A DNA stretch of 64,000 nt from Paraburkholderia tuberum STM678 (GCF_902833905.1 NZ_CADFGP010000020.1:1-64000), one strand, 5' to 3'. Numbered from the stretch's first letter, positions 24,658-35,817 are shown. Numbers and translations: made by a program. The notes: generated by a model not told the origin, from the sequence alone.

Positions 24658-25983
24658 ATGAATTACAAGCCGCTGTTCCGCTCACTTTCCGTCGCCGCTG
24701 TATTGAGCATCGGCGTCAGCCAGGCGGCTCACGCCGCGACCGAAATCCAGTTCTGGCACGCCATGGAAGCCGCACTGGGTGAACGTCTGAACGACATCGC
24801 GAACGACTTCAACAAATCGCAAAACGACTACAAGATCGTGCCCGTGTTCAAGGGCACCTACGACCAGACCCTCGCCGCCGGCATCGCCGCCTATCGCAGC
24901 GGCAATGCGCCGGCCATCCTGCAGGTCTACGAGGTCGGCACCGCGACGATGATGCAGGCGAAGAAAGCCATCGTCCCGGTCACGCAGGTATTCAAGGACG
25001 CGGGCCTGCCGCTCGATCAGAAAGCCTTCGTGCCGACCATCGCGAGCTATTACAGCGACTCGAAAACCGGCGAACTGATCTCGATGCCGTTCAACAGCTC
25101 GACGCCGGTGCTGTACTACAACAAGGATGCGTTCAAGAAGGCTGGCCTCGATCCCAACCAGCCGCCGAAGACCTGGGCCGAGTTGCACACCGATGCGCAG
25201 AAGCTGAAGGCCTCGGGCATGTCGTGCGGCTACTCGTCGGGCTGGCAAAGCTGGATTCAGCTCGAGAACTACAGCGCGTGGCATGCGGCGCCGTTCGCGT
25301 CGCGTAACAACGGCTTCGACGGCATGGACGCGCAGCTCGAATTCAACAAGCCGCTGCAGGTCGCGCACATCCAGTTCCTGCAGAACATGGCGAAGGACGG
25401 CACGTTCACCTATGTCGGCCGCAAGGACGAACCGGTGTCGAAGTTCTATAGCGGCGACTGCGGCATCATCACGAACTCGTCAGGCTCGCTCGCGACGATC
25501 AAGAAATACGCGAAGTTCAACTTCGGCACCGGCATGATGCCGTACGACGACAGCGTGAAGGGCGCGCCGCAGAACGCGATCATCGGCGGGGCGAGCCTGT
25601 GGGTGCTGTCGGGCAAGGACCCGGCCGTCTACAAGGGCGTCGCGAAGTTCCTCGCCTATCTGGCCACGGCGCCAGTCGCCGCGAAGTGGCATCAGGACAC
25701 GGGCTATCTGCCGATCACGACCGCCGCGTATGACCTGACGCGCCAGCAGGGCTTCTACGACAAGAACCCCGGCAGCGACACCGCGATCCGCCAGATGCTG
25801 AACAAGCCGCCGCTGCCGTTCACGAAGGGCCTGCGTCTGGGCAACATGCCGCAGATCCGCACCGTGATCGACGAAGAACTCGAGCAGGTGTGGGCGGACA
25901 AGAAGACGCCGCAACAGGCGCTCGACTCGTCCGTCGCGCGCGGCGACGACCTGCTGCGCCGCTTCGAAAAGGCCAGCAACTAA
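24658..25983 (+). CDS. ugpB: sn-glycerol-3-phosphate-binding periplasmic protein UgpB
   Basis: A 441-residue ABC-transporter substrate-binding protein. A signal peptide (about 1-26, ending AAHA) is followed by the UgpB signature IQFWHAMEAALGERL and sugar-binding fold. It captures glycerol 3-phosphate and glycerophosphodiesters in the periplasm as carbon or phosphate source. CCGGAGAC precedes the ATG. It heads the ugpBAEC operon, whose permeases and ATPase follow within about 70 bases of one another. Confidence 0.94.
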   Translation: MNYKPLFRSLSVAAVLSIGVSQAAHAATEIQFWHAMEAALGERLNDIANDFNKSQNDYKIVPVFKGTYDQTLAAGIAAYRSGNAPAILQVYEVGTATMMQAKKAIVPVTQVFKDAGLPLDQKAFVPTIASYYSDSKTGELISMPFNSSTPVLYYNKDAFKKAGLDPNQPPKTWAELHTDAQKLKASGMSCGYSSGWQSWIQLENYSAWHAAPFASRNNGFDGMDAQLEFNKPLQVAHIQFLQNMAKDGTFTYVGRKDEPVSKFYSGDCGIITNSSGSLATIKKYAKFNFGTGMMPYDDSVKGAPQNAIIGGASLWVLSGKDPAVYKGVAKFLAYLATAPVAAKWHQDTGYLPITTAAYDLTRQQGFYDKNPGSDTAIRQMLNKPPLPFTKGLRLGNMPQIRTVIDEELEQVWADKKTPQQALDSSVARGDDLLRRFEKASN

Positions 25984-26055
25984 GCATCGCCTGCAGGCAG
26001 GGTTCCGGCGCTCCTGCGCGGGAACCCGTCGTTGCAGCACACTCTGGACATTCCG

Positions 26056-26940
26056 ATGGAAAAGCGCTCCTACTTCGGCACCAGCGCGCTGCCCTACCTG
26101 CTCGTCGCGCCGCAACTGCTCATCACGCTCGTGTTCTTCCTGTGGCCGGCGGGCGTCGCGCTCTGGCAATCGACGCAAACCCAGGACGCGTTCGGTACGT
26201 CGAGCGCGTTCGTCGGACTCGCAAACTTCAAACAGCTGTTCGCCGACCCGCTGTATCTGGCGTCGTTCAACACGACGATCGTGTTCTGCACGCTCGTCAC
26301 CGTGTCGGGCCTCGTGATCTCGCTGTTGCTCGCGGTCTGCGCGGATCGCGTGACGCGCGGCGCGAAGGCCTATCAAACGCTGCTGATCTGGCCGTACGCG
26401 GTCGCGCCCGCGATCGCCGCGGTGCTGTGGTCGTTCCTGTTCAACCCGAGCATCGGCCTCGTCACGTATGCGCTCGCGAAACACGGCATCGTATGGAATC
26501 ACGCGCTGAACCCCGGTCAGGCGATGTTCCTCGTCGTGCTCGCGTCGGTCTGGCAGCAGATCAGCTATAACTTCCTGTTCTTCTATGCGGGCCTGCAGGC
26601 GATTCCGCGCTCGCTGATCGAAGCGGCCGCGATCGACGGCGCCGGTCCGGTGCGCCGCTTCTTCGGCATCGCCCTGCCGCTGCTGTCGCCGACCACGTTC
26701 TTTCTGCTGGTGATCAACATCACCTACGCGTTCTTCGACACCTTTCCCGTGATCGACGCGGCGACCGGCGGCGGTCCAGGCCAGGCCACCCGCACGCTGA
26801 TCTACAAGATTTTCGCCGAAGGCTTCCAGGGGCTCGACATCGGCAGCTCGGGCGCGCAGTCGGTCGTGCTGATGATCATCGTCGTGGCGCTGACCGTCGT
26901 GCAATTCCGCTTCATCGAACGCAGGGTTCAATACTCATGA
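26056..26940 (+). CDS. ugpA: glycerol-3-phosphate ABC permease UgpA
   Basis: A 294-residue inner-membrane permease with about six membrane segments (first at LPYLLVAPQLLITLVFF). The ATPase-docking EAA loop is EAAAIDGAGPVRRFFGIALP. I chose ATG 26056 (MEKRSYFG), the family N-terminus; a TTG at 26032 would add eight residues. It pairs with UgpE, whose start overlaps its stop (ATGA). Confidence 0.93.
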   Translation: MEKRSYFGTSALPYLLVAPQLLITLVFFLWPAGVALWQSTQTQDAFGTSSAFVGLANFKQLFADPLYLASFNTTIVFCTLVTVSGLVISLLLAVCADRVTRGAKAYQTLLIWPYAVAPAIAAVLWSFLFNPSIGLVTYALAKHGIVWNHALNPGQAMFLVVLASVWQQISYNFLFFYAGLQAIPRSLIEAAAIDGAGPVRRFFGIALPLLSPTTFFLLVINITYAFFDTFPVIDAATGGGPGQATRTLIYKIFAEGFQGLDIGSSGAQSVVLMIIVVALTVVQFRFIERRVQYS

Positions 26941-27782
26941 TCGAGAACCGACGCGGTTTCGACCTGTTCTGTCACGCGGTGCTGATCATCGGCGTCGCGC
27001 TGGTGGTGTTTCCGGTGTACGTCGCGTTCTGCGCGGCGACGATGAGCGAGCACGAGGTGTTCACGGTGCCGCTGTCGCTCGTGCCGAGCACGCATCTGTT
27101 CGAGAACATCGTCACGATCTGGACGCAGGGCACCGGCAACGCCGCGGCGCCGTTCAATCGCATGCTGGTCAACAGCCTCGTGATGGCGCTCGTCATCGCG
27201 ATCGGCAAGATCGCCGTGTCGATGATCTCCGCGTACGCGATCGTCTACTTCCGCTTTCCGTTCCGCACGCTCGCGTTCTGGCTGATCTTCATCACGCTGA
27301 TGCTGCCCGTCGAAGTGCGGATTTTCCCGACCGTGCAGGTGGTGTCGTCGATGCATCTGAGCAATACGTACACCGGTCTGACGCTGCCGCTGATCGCGTC
27401 GGCGACCGCGACGTTCCTGTTCCGCCAGTTCTTCAAGACACTGCCGGACGAGCTGATGGAAGCCGCGCGCATCGACGGCGCGGGCGCGCTGCGCTTCTTC
27501 TGGGACGTCGTGCTGCCGCTGTCGCGGACCACGATGGCGGCGCTCTTCGTGATCACGTTCATCTACGGCTGGAACCAGTATCTGTGGCCGATCCTGATCA
27601 CCAGCCAGCAGTCGCTGATCACCGCGGTGATCGGCATCAAGGGGATGATCGCCTCGGGCGATACCGCGACCGAATGGCATCTGGTGATGACGGCCACGCT
27701 GCTCGCGATGCTGCCGCCGCTCGCCGTCGTGCTGACGATGCAGCGCTGGTTCGTGCGCGGCCTCGTGGATTCGGAAAAATGA
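26937..27782 (+). CDS. ugpE: glycerol-3-phosphate ABC permease UgpE
   Basis: A 281-residue second permease subunit. The first membrane segment is LFCHAVLIIGVALVVFPVY, and the EAA loop EAARIDGAGALRFFWDVVLP contacts UgpC. The start codon overlaps the ugpA stop by four bases, ensuring stoichiometric translation. It is followed 50 bases later by ugpC. Confidence 0.93.
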   Translation: MIENRRGFDLFCHAVLIIGVALVVFPVYVAFCAATMSEHEVFTVPLSLVPSTHLFENIVTIWTQGTGNAAAPFNRMLVNSLVMALVIAIGKIAVSMISAYAIVYFRFPFRTLAFWLIFITLMLPVEVRIFPTVQVVSSMHLSNTYTGLTLPLIASATATFLFRQFFKTLPDELMEAARIDGAGALRFFWDVVLPLSRTTMAALFVITFIYGWNQYLWPILITSQQSLITAVIGIKGMIASGDTATEWHLVMTATLLAMLPPLAVVLTMQRWFVRGLVDSEK

Positions 27783-27832
27783 TCCGGTATGGCGGACTGC
27801 GACAAGCACTCAAAATCAAAGGCTAGAACGGC

Positions 27833-28921
27833 ATGGCTGCACTGACTCTGCAAAGCGTTAAGAAAACCTACGACGGCAAACAGTTCGTGTTGCACGGCAT
27901 CGACGTCGACCTCGCCGACGGCGAATTCGTCGTCATGGTCGGGCCGTCCGGCTGCGGCAAATCGACCTTGCTGCGAATGGTCGCCGGGCTCGAGCGCATC
28001 TCCGACGGCAGCATTTCGATCGCCGGCAAGGTCGTCAACGAGCTTGAGCCGAAGGATCGCAACATCGCGATGGTGTTCCAGAACTACGCGCTGTATCCGC
28101 ATATGAGCGTGGCCGAGAACATGGGTTACGCGCTGAAGATCGCGGGCGTCGATCGTGCGCAGATCGCAAAACGCGTCGAAGCCGCCGCGCAGATTCTCGA
28201 GCTCGGCGCGCTGCTGCAGCGCAAGCCGCGCGAGCTGTCGGGCGGGCAGCGGCAGCGCGTCGCGATGGGCCGCGCGATCGTGCGCGAGCCGGCGGTGTTT
28301 CTGTTCGACGAGCCGCTGTCGAATCTCGACGCGCGTCTGCGCGTGCAGATGCGCCTCGAAATCCAGCGCCTGCATGCGCGCCTCAAGACCACGAGTTTGT
28401 ACGTCACGCACGATCAGATCGAAGCGATGACGCTGGCGCAGCGCGTGATCGTGATGAACCAGGGCCACGCCGAGCAGATCGGCGCGCCGACCGAAGTCTA
28501 CGAGCGGCCGGCCACGGTGTTCGTCGCGAGCTTCATCGGCTCGCCGGGGATGAACCTGCTCGAAGGCCGTGTCGCGGACGACGGCTCGACCTTCGACGTT
28601 GCGGGCAACGGCCCGAAGCTGCCGCTCGCGGGCGTGCCGTCGATCGGCCGCGAAGTCGCGACAGGCCGCGAGTGGACGCTCGGCATTCGCCCCGAGCATC
28701 TGAGCCCGGGCACGGCCAACGCACCGTTCGCGACACTGAGCGTCGATTCTTGCGAAATTCTCGGCGCGGACAATCTCGCGCACGGCCGCTGGGGCAAGCA
28801 CGATGTGACCGCGCGGCTGCCGCACGCGCATCGTCCCGCGGCCGGCGAGGCGCTGCAGGTCGTGCTGCCCGCGCAGCATCTGCACTTCTTCGATCCGGCG
28901 ACTGGACGGCGCGCGAACTGA
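27833..28921 (+). CDS. ugpC: glycerol-3-phosphate ABC ATP-binding protein UgpC
   Basis: A 362-residue MalK-type ATPase energising the UgpAE channel. Walker A is GPSGCGKS (37-44), the signature LSGGQ is at 135-139 and Walker B VFLFDE at 155-160; the H-loop is YVTHDQ. A C-terminal TOBE/regulatory domain covers about 235-362. It ends the operon: ugpQ (glycerophosphodiesterase), which follows ugpC in E. coli, is absent here, and ettA begins 231 bases later. Confidence 0.93.
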   Translation: MAALTLQSVKKTYDGKQFVLHGIDVDLADGEFVVMVGPSGCGKSTLLRMVAGLERISDGSISIAGKVVNELEPKDRNIAMVFQNYALYPHMSVAENMGYALKIAGVDRAQIAKRVEAAAQILELGALLQRKPRELSGGQRQRVAMGRAIVREPAVFLFDEPLSNLDARLRVQMRLEIQRLHARLKTTSLYVTHDQIEAMTLAQRVIVMNQGHAEQIGAPTEVYERPATVFVASFIGSPGMNLLEGRVADDGSTFDVAGNGPKLPLAGVPSIGREVATGREWTLGIRPEHLSPGTANAPFATLSVDSCEILGADNLAHGRWGKHDVTARLPHAHRPAAGEALQVVLPAQHLHFFDPATGRRAN

Positions 28922-29152
28922 GACGCCCGCGGCGCGCCGCGACGGCGGCCCGCCGCCGGAACCCCCTGCCGCCCGGCCCTCGCCGCGAAGTACAATGCCA
29001 CCTGAACCACATGCCGCGCGCGGCAGCGTCGTCGAATCCGACGCCGCGCCGGCCGGCGCCGGGTGTTCCGCCCGGCCCTCACACCGATTACCCATTCACC
29101 CCCGACTGCCCGCCCGCACGCGGCCGGCGTCGTCAACGTCTACTGCAAGCTA
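28922..29152 (+). promoter_or_regulatory. ettA upstream region with -10-like element
   Basis: A very GC-rich 231-base gap. TACAAT at 28991-28996 is the only promoter-like hexamer I see; its -35 is poor. The in-frame extension of ettA through this region (from 29063) has non-family composition. No other gene is supported. Confidence 0.35.
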
Positions 29153-30817
<1,665 letters not shown>

Positions 30818-30833
30818 GAAGCGGGCGGGCGAC

Positions 30834-30862
30834 GGTCCGTCTGGCGCAATACCGGACGGGCC
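30834..30862 (+). terminator. long hairpin after ettA (no T-run)
   Basis: GGTCCGTCTGG (30834-30844) pairs along all 11 positions (two G-T) with CCGGACGGGCC (30852-30862) around CGCAATA. It lies 17 bases past the ettA stop. The lack of a T-run makes it a possible Rho-linked end or mRNA stabiliser rather than a proven terminator. Confidence 0.45.
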
Positions 30863-30975
30863 GCGGGACATGCGCGTTGCTAATCGTCGCTAGATGGAGG
30901 CGCGCGCGTTAAAGTCTCGCGCACGCGACAGACGGTCAACACACCGCCGCGCGACGCGGCGACGAGGAGACAGGC

Positions 30976-32100
30976 ATGGCGATGTCGAAGGGCAGGCGCT
31001 GGATCGTCATCGTGGGCGGAACGCTTTTGGCGTTGGTTCTGATCGCGATCGGCGCGATGCAATTCGCGCAACAGGAAGTCAAGAATCGCGTCAGCGCGGC
31101 GCTCGGGCCGCTTGGCAGCGCCGACAGTATCGACGTCGGCCTCACCTCGGTACACCTCACCCACGTCGTGCTAAAAGCGCCGCCCGACTGGCCTGCGGGT
31201 GAACCGCTACGCGCCGACGAAATCACGATCACCCCCGACGTGCGCGATCTGATCGCGCGGCGCATGCATATCCGCGAGGTCGTCGTGCGCGGCTTCGACA
31301 TGGCCGTGTTACGCACGGAGGACGGCTCGCTGAATCTGCTGCCGAACCTGCGCGAATCGCTGAACCGCGGCGATCAGCCGGGCAACGCCGGCACGGCGCC
31401 GCCGATCCCGCGCGAAAAGCTGGTCGACCATATCCGCTTCGAACACGGCAACTTCCATTTCTACGACATGACTGTCGGGCCGCCGCCGTTCAAGGTCACG
31501 GTCAGCAACGCGAACGCGAGCGTCGACCATCTGCATCTGCCGGCGCTTACCGAACCGACCCATGTCAGCGTTCGCGGCGCGATGAAGGGGCCGGCGCATA
31601 CGGGCACCGTGACGTTCGACGGCTGGATCAAAATCGCCAGCCGCGATTCGCAGACGACGAGCACGCTGCACGGCGTCGATATTGCGATGCTCGATCCGTA
31701 TCTGCTGAAGAAGGCCGGCACGCGCGCACAGGTGACGGGCGGCACCGTCGATCTGACGATCGACTCGACGGTGCGGAACTATCATCTCCATGCGCCCGGC
31801 ACGGTGACAGTCCACAACCTGCAGCTCGCCGAATCCGACAATCCGCTCGAGACGTTCATGTCGATTCCGACCCGCGCCGCCGTCGCGGCGCTGAAGACGC
31901 ATAACGGCAATATCACGCTGCATTTCGTGCTCGACGGCGATCTGCGCGATCCGAAGTTCTCGGTGCGCGAAGGGATCCTCGCGCGCATCGGCGCGGGGTT
32001 TGCGCAGGCGCTCGGGGTCAGCGTCGAAGGCGTCGCGAAGGGTGCGGGCGAGACCGTCAAGGGTCTCGGTAATGCGCTGAAGAATCTGCTGGGGCAGTAG
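30976..32100 (+). CDS. AsmA-like/DUF748-type envelope protein
   Basis: A 374-residue protein with an N-terminal membrane anchor (residues 9-30) and a periplasmic beta-rich domain. The pattern LTSVHLTHVVLKAPPDWPAGEPLRADEITI, read in parts, matches the start of AsmA-like proteins, where repeated beta strands form a lipid-conducting groove. The C-terminal 60 residues are glycine-rich and amphipathic (GILARIGAGFAQALGVSVEGVAKG in parts). GAGGAGA precedes the ATG. The family is linked to phospholipid transport and outer-membrane integrity; the role here is inferred. It ends 14 bases before the convergent HAD gene. Confidence 0.65.
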   Translation: MAMSKGRRWIVIVGGTLLALVLIAIGAMQFAQQEVKNRVSAALGPLGSADSIDVGLTSVHLTHVVLKAPPDWPAGEPLRADEITITPDVRDLIARRMHIREVVVRGFDMAVLRTEDGSLNLLPNLRESLNRGDQPGNAGTAPPIPREKLVDHIRFEHGNFHFYDMTVGPPPFKVTVSNANASVDHLHLPALTEPTHVSVRGAMKGPAHTGTVTFDGWIKIASRDSQTTSTLHGVDIAMLDPYLLKKAGTRAQVTGGTVDLTIDSTVRNYHLHAPGTVTVHNLQLAESDNPLETFMSIPTRAAVAALKTHNGNITLHFVLDGDLRDPKFSVREGILARIGAGFAQALGVSVEGVAKGAGETVKGLGNALKNLLGQ

Positions 32101-32114
32101 CGGCGGCGGTCAGC

Positions 32115-32738
32115 TCAAACCGGCAAGCCCAACTCGCGCAGCTTGGCTTCCGTTTGCGCGGCGCTCGTGTGATGCACGCCGTGCCAGCCGAGCGCCTTCG
32201 CGGCTTCGGCGTTCTTCGCGTTGTCGTCGATGAAGACGAGTTCGGCCGGCTCGACACCGGGCATTTGCAGTTCGATGCGCCGGCGCATCTCCGCGAAGAT
32301 CGCCGGGTCGGGCTTCACGAGCTTCACGCGCCCCGACACGACGACGTCGCGAAACCGCCGCAGCACCGGATAGTGCTCCCACGCGTACGGAAACGTCTCG
32401 GCCGACCAGTTGGTCAGCCCGAAGAGCGGCACCTCGGCCGCTTCGAGCTTTTCCATCAGCGCGATGCCGTCGTCGAGCACACCCGCCACCATCTGGTGCC
32501 AGCGCTCATAGAACGCGCGGATCAGCGGTTCGTGATCGGGAAACCGCGCGATCAGCTCGTCGGTGGCTTCGACGATCGGCTGGCCGCCATCCTGGCGGAT
32601 CACCCAGTCCATCGAGCAGACGTGCGTGAGGAACCAGCGGCGCTCGAGTTCGTCGGGAATCAGCTCGCGGTACAGGTACTCGGGACTCCAGTCGATCAGC
32701 ACACCGCCGAAATCGAACACCACTGCCTTGATCGCCAT
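32115..32738 (-). CDS. HAD family hydrolase
   Basis: A 207-residue HAD-IA hydrolase. Motif I is FDFGGVLID with nucleophile D9 and Gly at the usual acid position, as in YihX and haloacid dehalogenase-type members. Motif II is LTNWS, motif III the KPDP lysine, and motif IV FIDDNAKN. A helical cap (about 15-90) sits between. YihX-type enzymes act on glucose 1-phosphate; the substrate here is unproven. It is the third gene of a leftward operon behind the aminopeptidase, 33 bases away. Confidence 0.85.
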   Translation of the reverse strand: MAIKAVVFDFGGVLIDWSPEYLYRELIPDELERRWFLTHVCSMDWVIRQDGGQPIVEATDELIARFPDHEPLIRAFYERWHQMVAGVLDDGIALMEKLEAAEVPLFGLTNWSAETFPYAWEHYPVLRRFRDVVVSGRVKLVKPDPAIFAEMRRRIELQMPGVEPAELVFIDDNAKNAEAAKALGWHGVHHTSAAQTEAKLRELGLPV

Positions 32739-32771
32739 GCACCACGCTCCTTTGGAAGGTCGTCGCTACGC

Positions 32772-34586
32772 TCAGATGGGTTGCGTGCGCAGTTCCAGCC
32801 ACGCTTTCGCGTCGCCCGATACATGCGGCGCGAGGCGCGCGCGCACCGTCTCGTGATACGCGTTGAGCCACGCGCGCTCGTCGTCGCGCAGCAGCGACAG
32901 CTCGATGCAGCGCGCGTCGATCGGGCACAGCGTCAGCGTTTCGAACTTCAGGAAGTCGCCGAATTCGGTTTTTTCCGCGGCCACGTTCAGCACGAGGTTT
33001 TCGATTCGCACGCCCCACTTGCCCGGCCGATACAGACCCGGCTCGTTCGACGTGATCATGCCCTCCTCCATCGCGGTCCACGGTTCGGCCGGTGCGTAGT
33101 GCGAGATCACCTGCGGGCCTTCGTGCACGTTCAGGAAGTAGCCGACCCCGTGACCGGTGCCGTGGCCATAGTCGGCGCCGGCCTGCCAGATCGGCGCGCG
33201 CGCGATCGCGTCGAGCATCGGCGAGCGGATGCCGCGCGGGAATTGCGCGCGTGACAGCGCGATCATGCCCTTCAGCACGACGGTGAAATCGCGGCGCTGT
33301 TCGCTGCTCGGCGTGCCGACCGGGACGACGCGTGTGATGTCGGTCGTGCCGCTCAGATACTGGCCGCCCGAATCGATCAGCAGCAGGCCATTGCCTTCGA
33401 TCACCGCATGCGACTCCTCGGTCGCGCGATAGTGCGGCATCGCGCCGTTCGCATTGAAGCCCGCGATCGTCGCGAAGCTCAGCGACACGAAGCCGGGACG
33501 GCGCGCGCGAGCTGCCGTCAGACGCTCGTCGATCGTCAGCTCGGTGATGCGCTCGCGGCCGAGCGCGCTTTCGAACCACGCGAAGAATTCGGCGAGCGCG
33601 GCGCCGTCCTGCTCCATCGTCTCACGCACGTGCGCGGCATCGGCGGCGGTCTTGCACGACTTCAGGAAAGTGGACGGATTGACCGCCTCGACCACCTTGA
33701 CCGACGACGGCACCGCCTGCAGCGAGCCGTACGTGATGCGGCGCGGATCGATCAGCAGCGTGCTGCCGGCTGGCAGCGCAGCAAGCGCGGCGGCGGCTTT
33801 CACGTACGGCTCGACGCTGATGCCGTCGCGCGCGAGCACTTCGGCGAGCGCCGGCGACACCTTGCCGTCGGCGATAAATAGCGACACCCGATCCACGCCG
33901 ATCAGCGCGTGCGCGACGAACACCGGGTTGTAGCTGACGTCGGCGCCGCGCAGATTCAGCAGCCAGGCGAGGTCGTCGAGCGTCGAGATGAAGTGCCACT
34001 GCGCGCCTTTCTCGACCATCGCGCGACGCACCTGCGCAAGCTTGTCCGCACGTGTGACGCCCGCTTGCGGCGCGGCGTGCTCGAAGACGGCGTCGGCGGG
34101 CAGCGCCGGGCGCTGCGCCCAGATCGCGTCGAACAGGTCGAGGTCGGTGCGCAATTGCACGCCGCGCGCGTTCAGTGCGGCGCTCAACGCGCGCGCGGCC
34201 GCGACGCCCAGCACCGCGCCGTCCACACCGACCGTGCCGCCGCTCGCGACGTTCTGCGCGAGCCATTCGAAATGCGGCGTCGTGAGCTGGCCGCCGGTCA
34301 TCTTCATCAGCTCGACACCGCTGCCGGCGAGCTGCGCACTCGCCTGCTCCCAGTAGCGGCTGTCGGTCCAGACGCCGGCGAAATCGGCGGTGACGATCAG
34401 CGTGCCGGCCGAGCCGGTGAACCCCGACAGCCACTGGCGGCCTTGCCAGCGCCCTGGCAGATACTCGGACAGATGCGGATCCGCCGACGGCACGAGGTAA
34501 GCGGCAATGCCCTCGCGCGCCATCGCGGCGCGCAGGTTCGCGAGGCGCTCGGGAATGGAGGAGGTTTCGGGAAGTCGGGCGTTCAT
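32772..34586 (-). CDS. Xaa-Pro aminopeptidase (M24B, aminopeptidase P family)
   Basis: A 604-residue three-domain aminopeptidase P that removes the residue before a proline. Two N-terminal creatinase-like domains (about 10-310) precede the pita-bread catalytic domain. Metal ligands are visible: the two Asp of LIDSGGQYLSGTTDITR, His in GHGTGHGVG, and Glu in SNEPGLY and VRIENLVL. The length matches the long eukaryote-like form rather than E. coli PepP (441). It is followed by the HAD gene and preceded by a small membrane-protein gene in the same operon. Confidence 0.92.
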   Translation of the reverse strand: MNARLPETSSIPERLANLRAAMAREGIAAYLVPSADPHLSEYLPGRWQGRQWLSGFTGSAGTLIVTADFAGVWTDSRYWEQASAQLAGSGVELMKMTGGQLTTPHFEWLAQNVASGGTVGVDGAVLGVAAARALSAALNARGVQLRTDLDLFDAIWAQRPALPADAVFEHAAPQAGVTRADKLAQVRRAMVEKGAQWHFISTLDDLAWLLNLRGADVSYNPVFVAHALIGVDRVSLFIADGKVSPALAEVLARDGISVEPYVKAAAALAALPAGSTLLIDPRRITYGSLQAVPSSVKVVEAVNPSTFLKSCKTAADAAHVRETMEQDGAALAEFFAWFESALGRERITELTIDERLTAARARRPGFVSLSFATIAGFNANGAMPHYRATEESHAVIEGNGLLLIDSGGQYLSGTTDITRVVPVGTPSSEQRRDFTVVLKGMIALSRAQFPRGIRSPMLDAIARAPIWQAGADYGHGTGHGVGYFLNVHEGPQVISHYAPAEPWTAMEEGMITSNEPGLYRPGKWGVRIENLVLNVAAEKTEFGDFLKFETLTLCPIDARCIELSLLRDDERAWLNAYHETVRARLAPHVSGDAKAWLELRTQPI

Positions 34587-34604
34587 GGAGTTACCTGCAA
34601 GGAT

Positions 34605-34877
34605 TCATCGACGGATTGACCGGCGCGTTGATTGACGCGACAAGAGACCGACCGTCACGGCGACGAGCGCGACGGCGGTGCATACCGGCCATTCGAGCAT
34701 GTCGCCGTCATGGAAGAGACTTGTCACGTTGCCGGCCATCCGCGCGACGCTCGTGCCGAGCACACCGGCCAACAGCGCGGCCCACCAGCGGGCGCGGCTC
34801 GCGCGGCGCTGCGGATGCAACCACCAGCCCGCGAGGCCGATCACCGCGCCGAGTACGAGAATGCCTGGCCAACCCAT
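34605..34877 (-). CDS. GlsB/YeaQ/YmgE-like small membrane protein
   Basis: A 90-residue protein with three hydrophobic segments (about 4-17, 31-45 and 65-80), resembling the transglycosylase-associated YeaQ/YmgE family in spacing and glycine pattern (ILVLGAVIGLAGWWLHP). I chose ATG 34877 (MGWPGIL), with GGAG ten bases upstream; the ORF extends to 34910. It is 18 bases before the aminopeptidase gene and likely heads its operon. The function of the family is unclear; similarity is weak here. Confidence 0.6.
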   Translation of the reverse strand: MGWPGILVLGAVIGLAGWWLHPQRRASRARWWAALLAGVLGTSVARMAGNVTSLFHDGDMLEWPVCTAVALVAVTVGLLSRQSTRRSIRR

Positions 34878-35106
34878 CAGGCGTCGACTCCAGACTGGGC
34901 GCTCAAACACGGCAAGATCAATTTCGGATTCGTCTCATAGGCGAAAGGAGCCGCCAACGCTAGCATTTTTGCCTCCTCAACTATACAAGTTCAGCACGGC
35001 GCTTTCCGCATAGCGGTTGAGTTTAGGGATCGGGGTGTGCTTAGGCAAGTTGTAAGTCTGACGAAAACGCCTCATGCTTCGCCCGTTGCCAGGCTGACGC
35101 AGCGCC

Positions 35107-35817
35107 ATGCGCATCGCCCTTATCGAACCCGACCTGCAACACGCCAAACTGGTTGACCGGCTCATTTTCGCCGGCGGCCACGCGTGCCAGCACTTCACCA
35201 CTAGCGCCACCTTCCTGCAGCGCGCTACCGACGAATTTTTCGACCTGTTGATCACCGAAAGTTGGGCCGGCGACCATTGCGCCGAAGACGTGATCCCGCG
35301 CGCGCGCTCCATTCTGCCGGGCCTGCCCGTCATGATGCTGCTGAGCGCACCGCGCGAATGCCAGATCGTCGCCGCGCTGCATGCCGGCGCCGACGACTGT
35401 CTCAGCAAGCCAGTGCGCGGCCCCGAAATGCTCGCGCGTGTCGAGGCGCTGCAGCGCCGTGCGGGCCTGCGGCGGCCGCCCAACCGTCGACGCGACGTGA
35501 TCGGCGGCTATACGTTCGACGCGGCGAATTTGGCCGTGACATTCCGCGACCTGACCGTGATCCTGACGCCGAAGGAATTCCGTCTCGCGCTGGTGCTGTT
35601 CAACAATCTCGCGCGGCCGGTGTCGCGCGCGCATATTCTCGAAACCGTGTGGGCCCGCCGCCGTGACGTAAATTCGCGCACCATCGACACCCACGCGTCG
35701 CGCGTGCGCAGCAAGTTGCAACTGCGCCCGGAGCTTGGCTACACGCTGACGCCGATCTATGGTTACGGTTACCAGCTCGACGCGATCCCGCCGGAGAGCC
35801 TGACAGGCGCGAACTGA
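35107..35817 (+). CDS. OmpR-family response regulator with atypical receiver
   Basis: A 236-residue protein with a receiver domain (1-115) and winged-helix DNA-binding domain (about 130-228). The acidic pocket (E7, D9), the switch S80 in LLSAP and K101 in LSKPV are present. The phosphoacceptor position in FDLLITESWAG is Glu (E51) instead of Asp, so normal phosphorylation is unlikely and a locked-active form is possible. The DNA-binding half is canonical (LTPKEFRLALVLFNN, RTIDTHASRVRSKL). No histidine kinase gene is adjacent, so it is an orphan. The ATG follows only weak ribosome-site sequence. Confidence 0.88.
   Translation: MRIALIEPDLQHAKLVDRLIFAGGHACQHFTTSATFLQRATDEFFDLLITESWAGDHCAEDVIPRARSILPGLPVMMLLSAPRECQIVAALHAGADDCLSKPVRGPEMLARVEALQRRAGLRRPPNRRRDVIGGYTFDAANLAVTFRDLTVILTPKEFRLALVLFNNLARPVSRAHILETVWARRRDVNSRTIDTHASRVRSKLQLRPELGYTLTPIYGYGYQLDAIPPESLTGAN

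Noticed and set aside
30834..30862. Strong intrinsic terminator after ettA
   Set aside because: The stem is excellent but there is no T-run, so I list it only as a hairpin with low confidence as a terminator.
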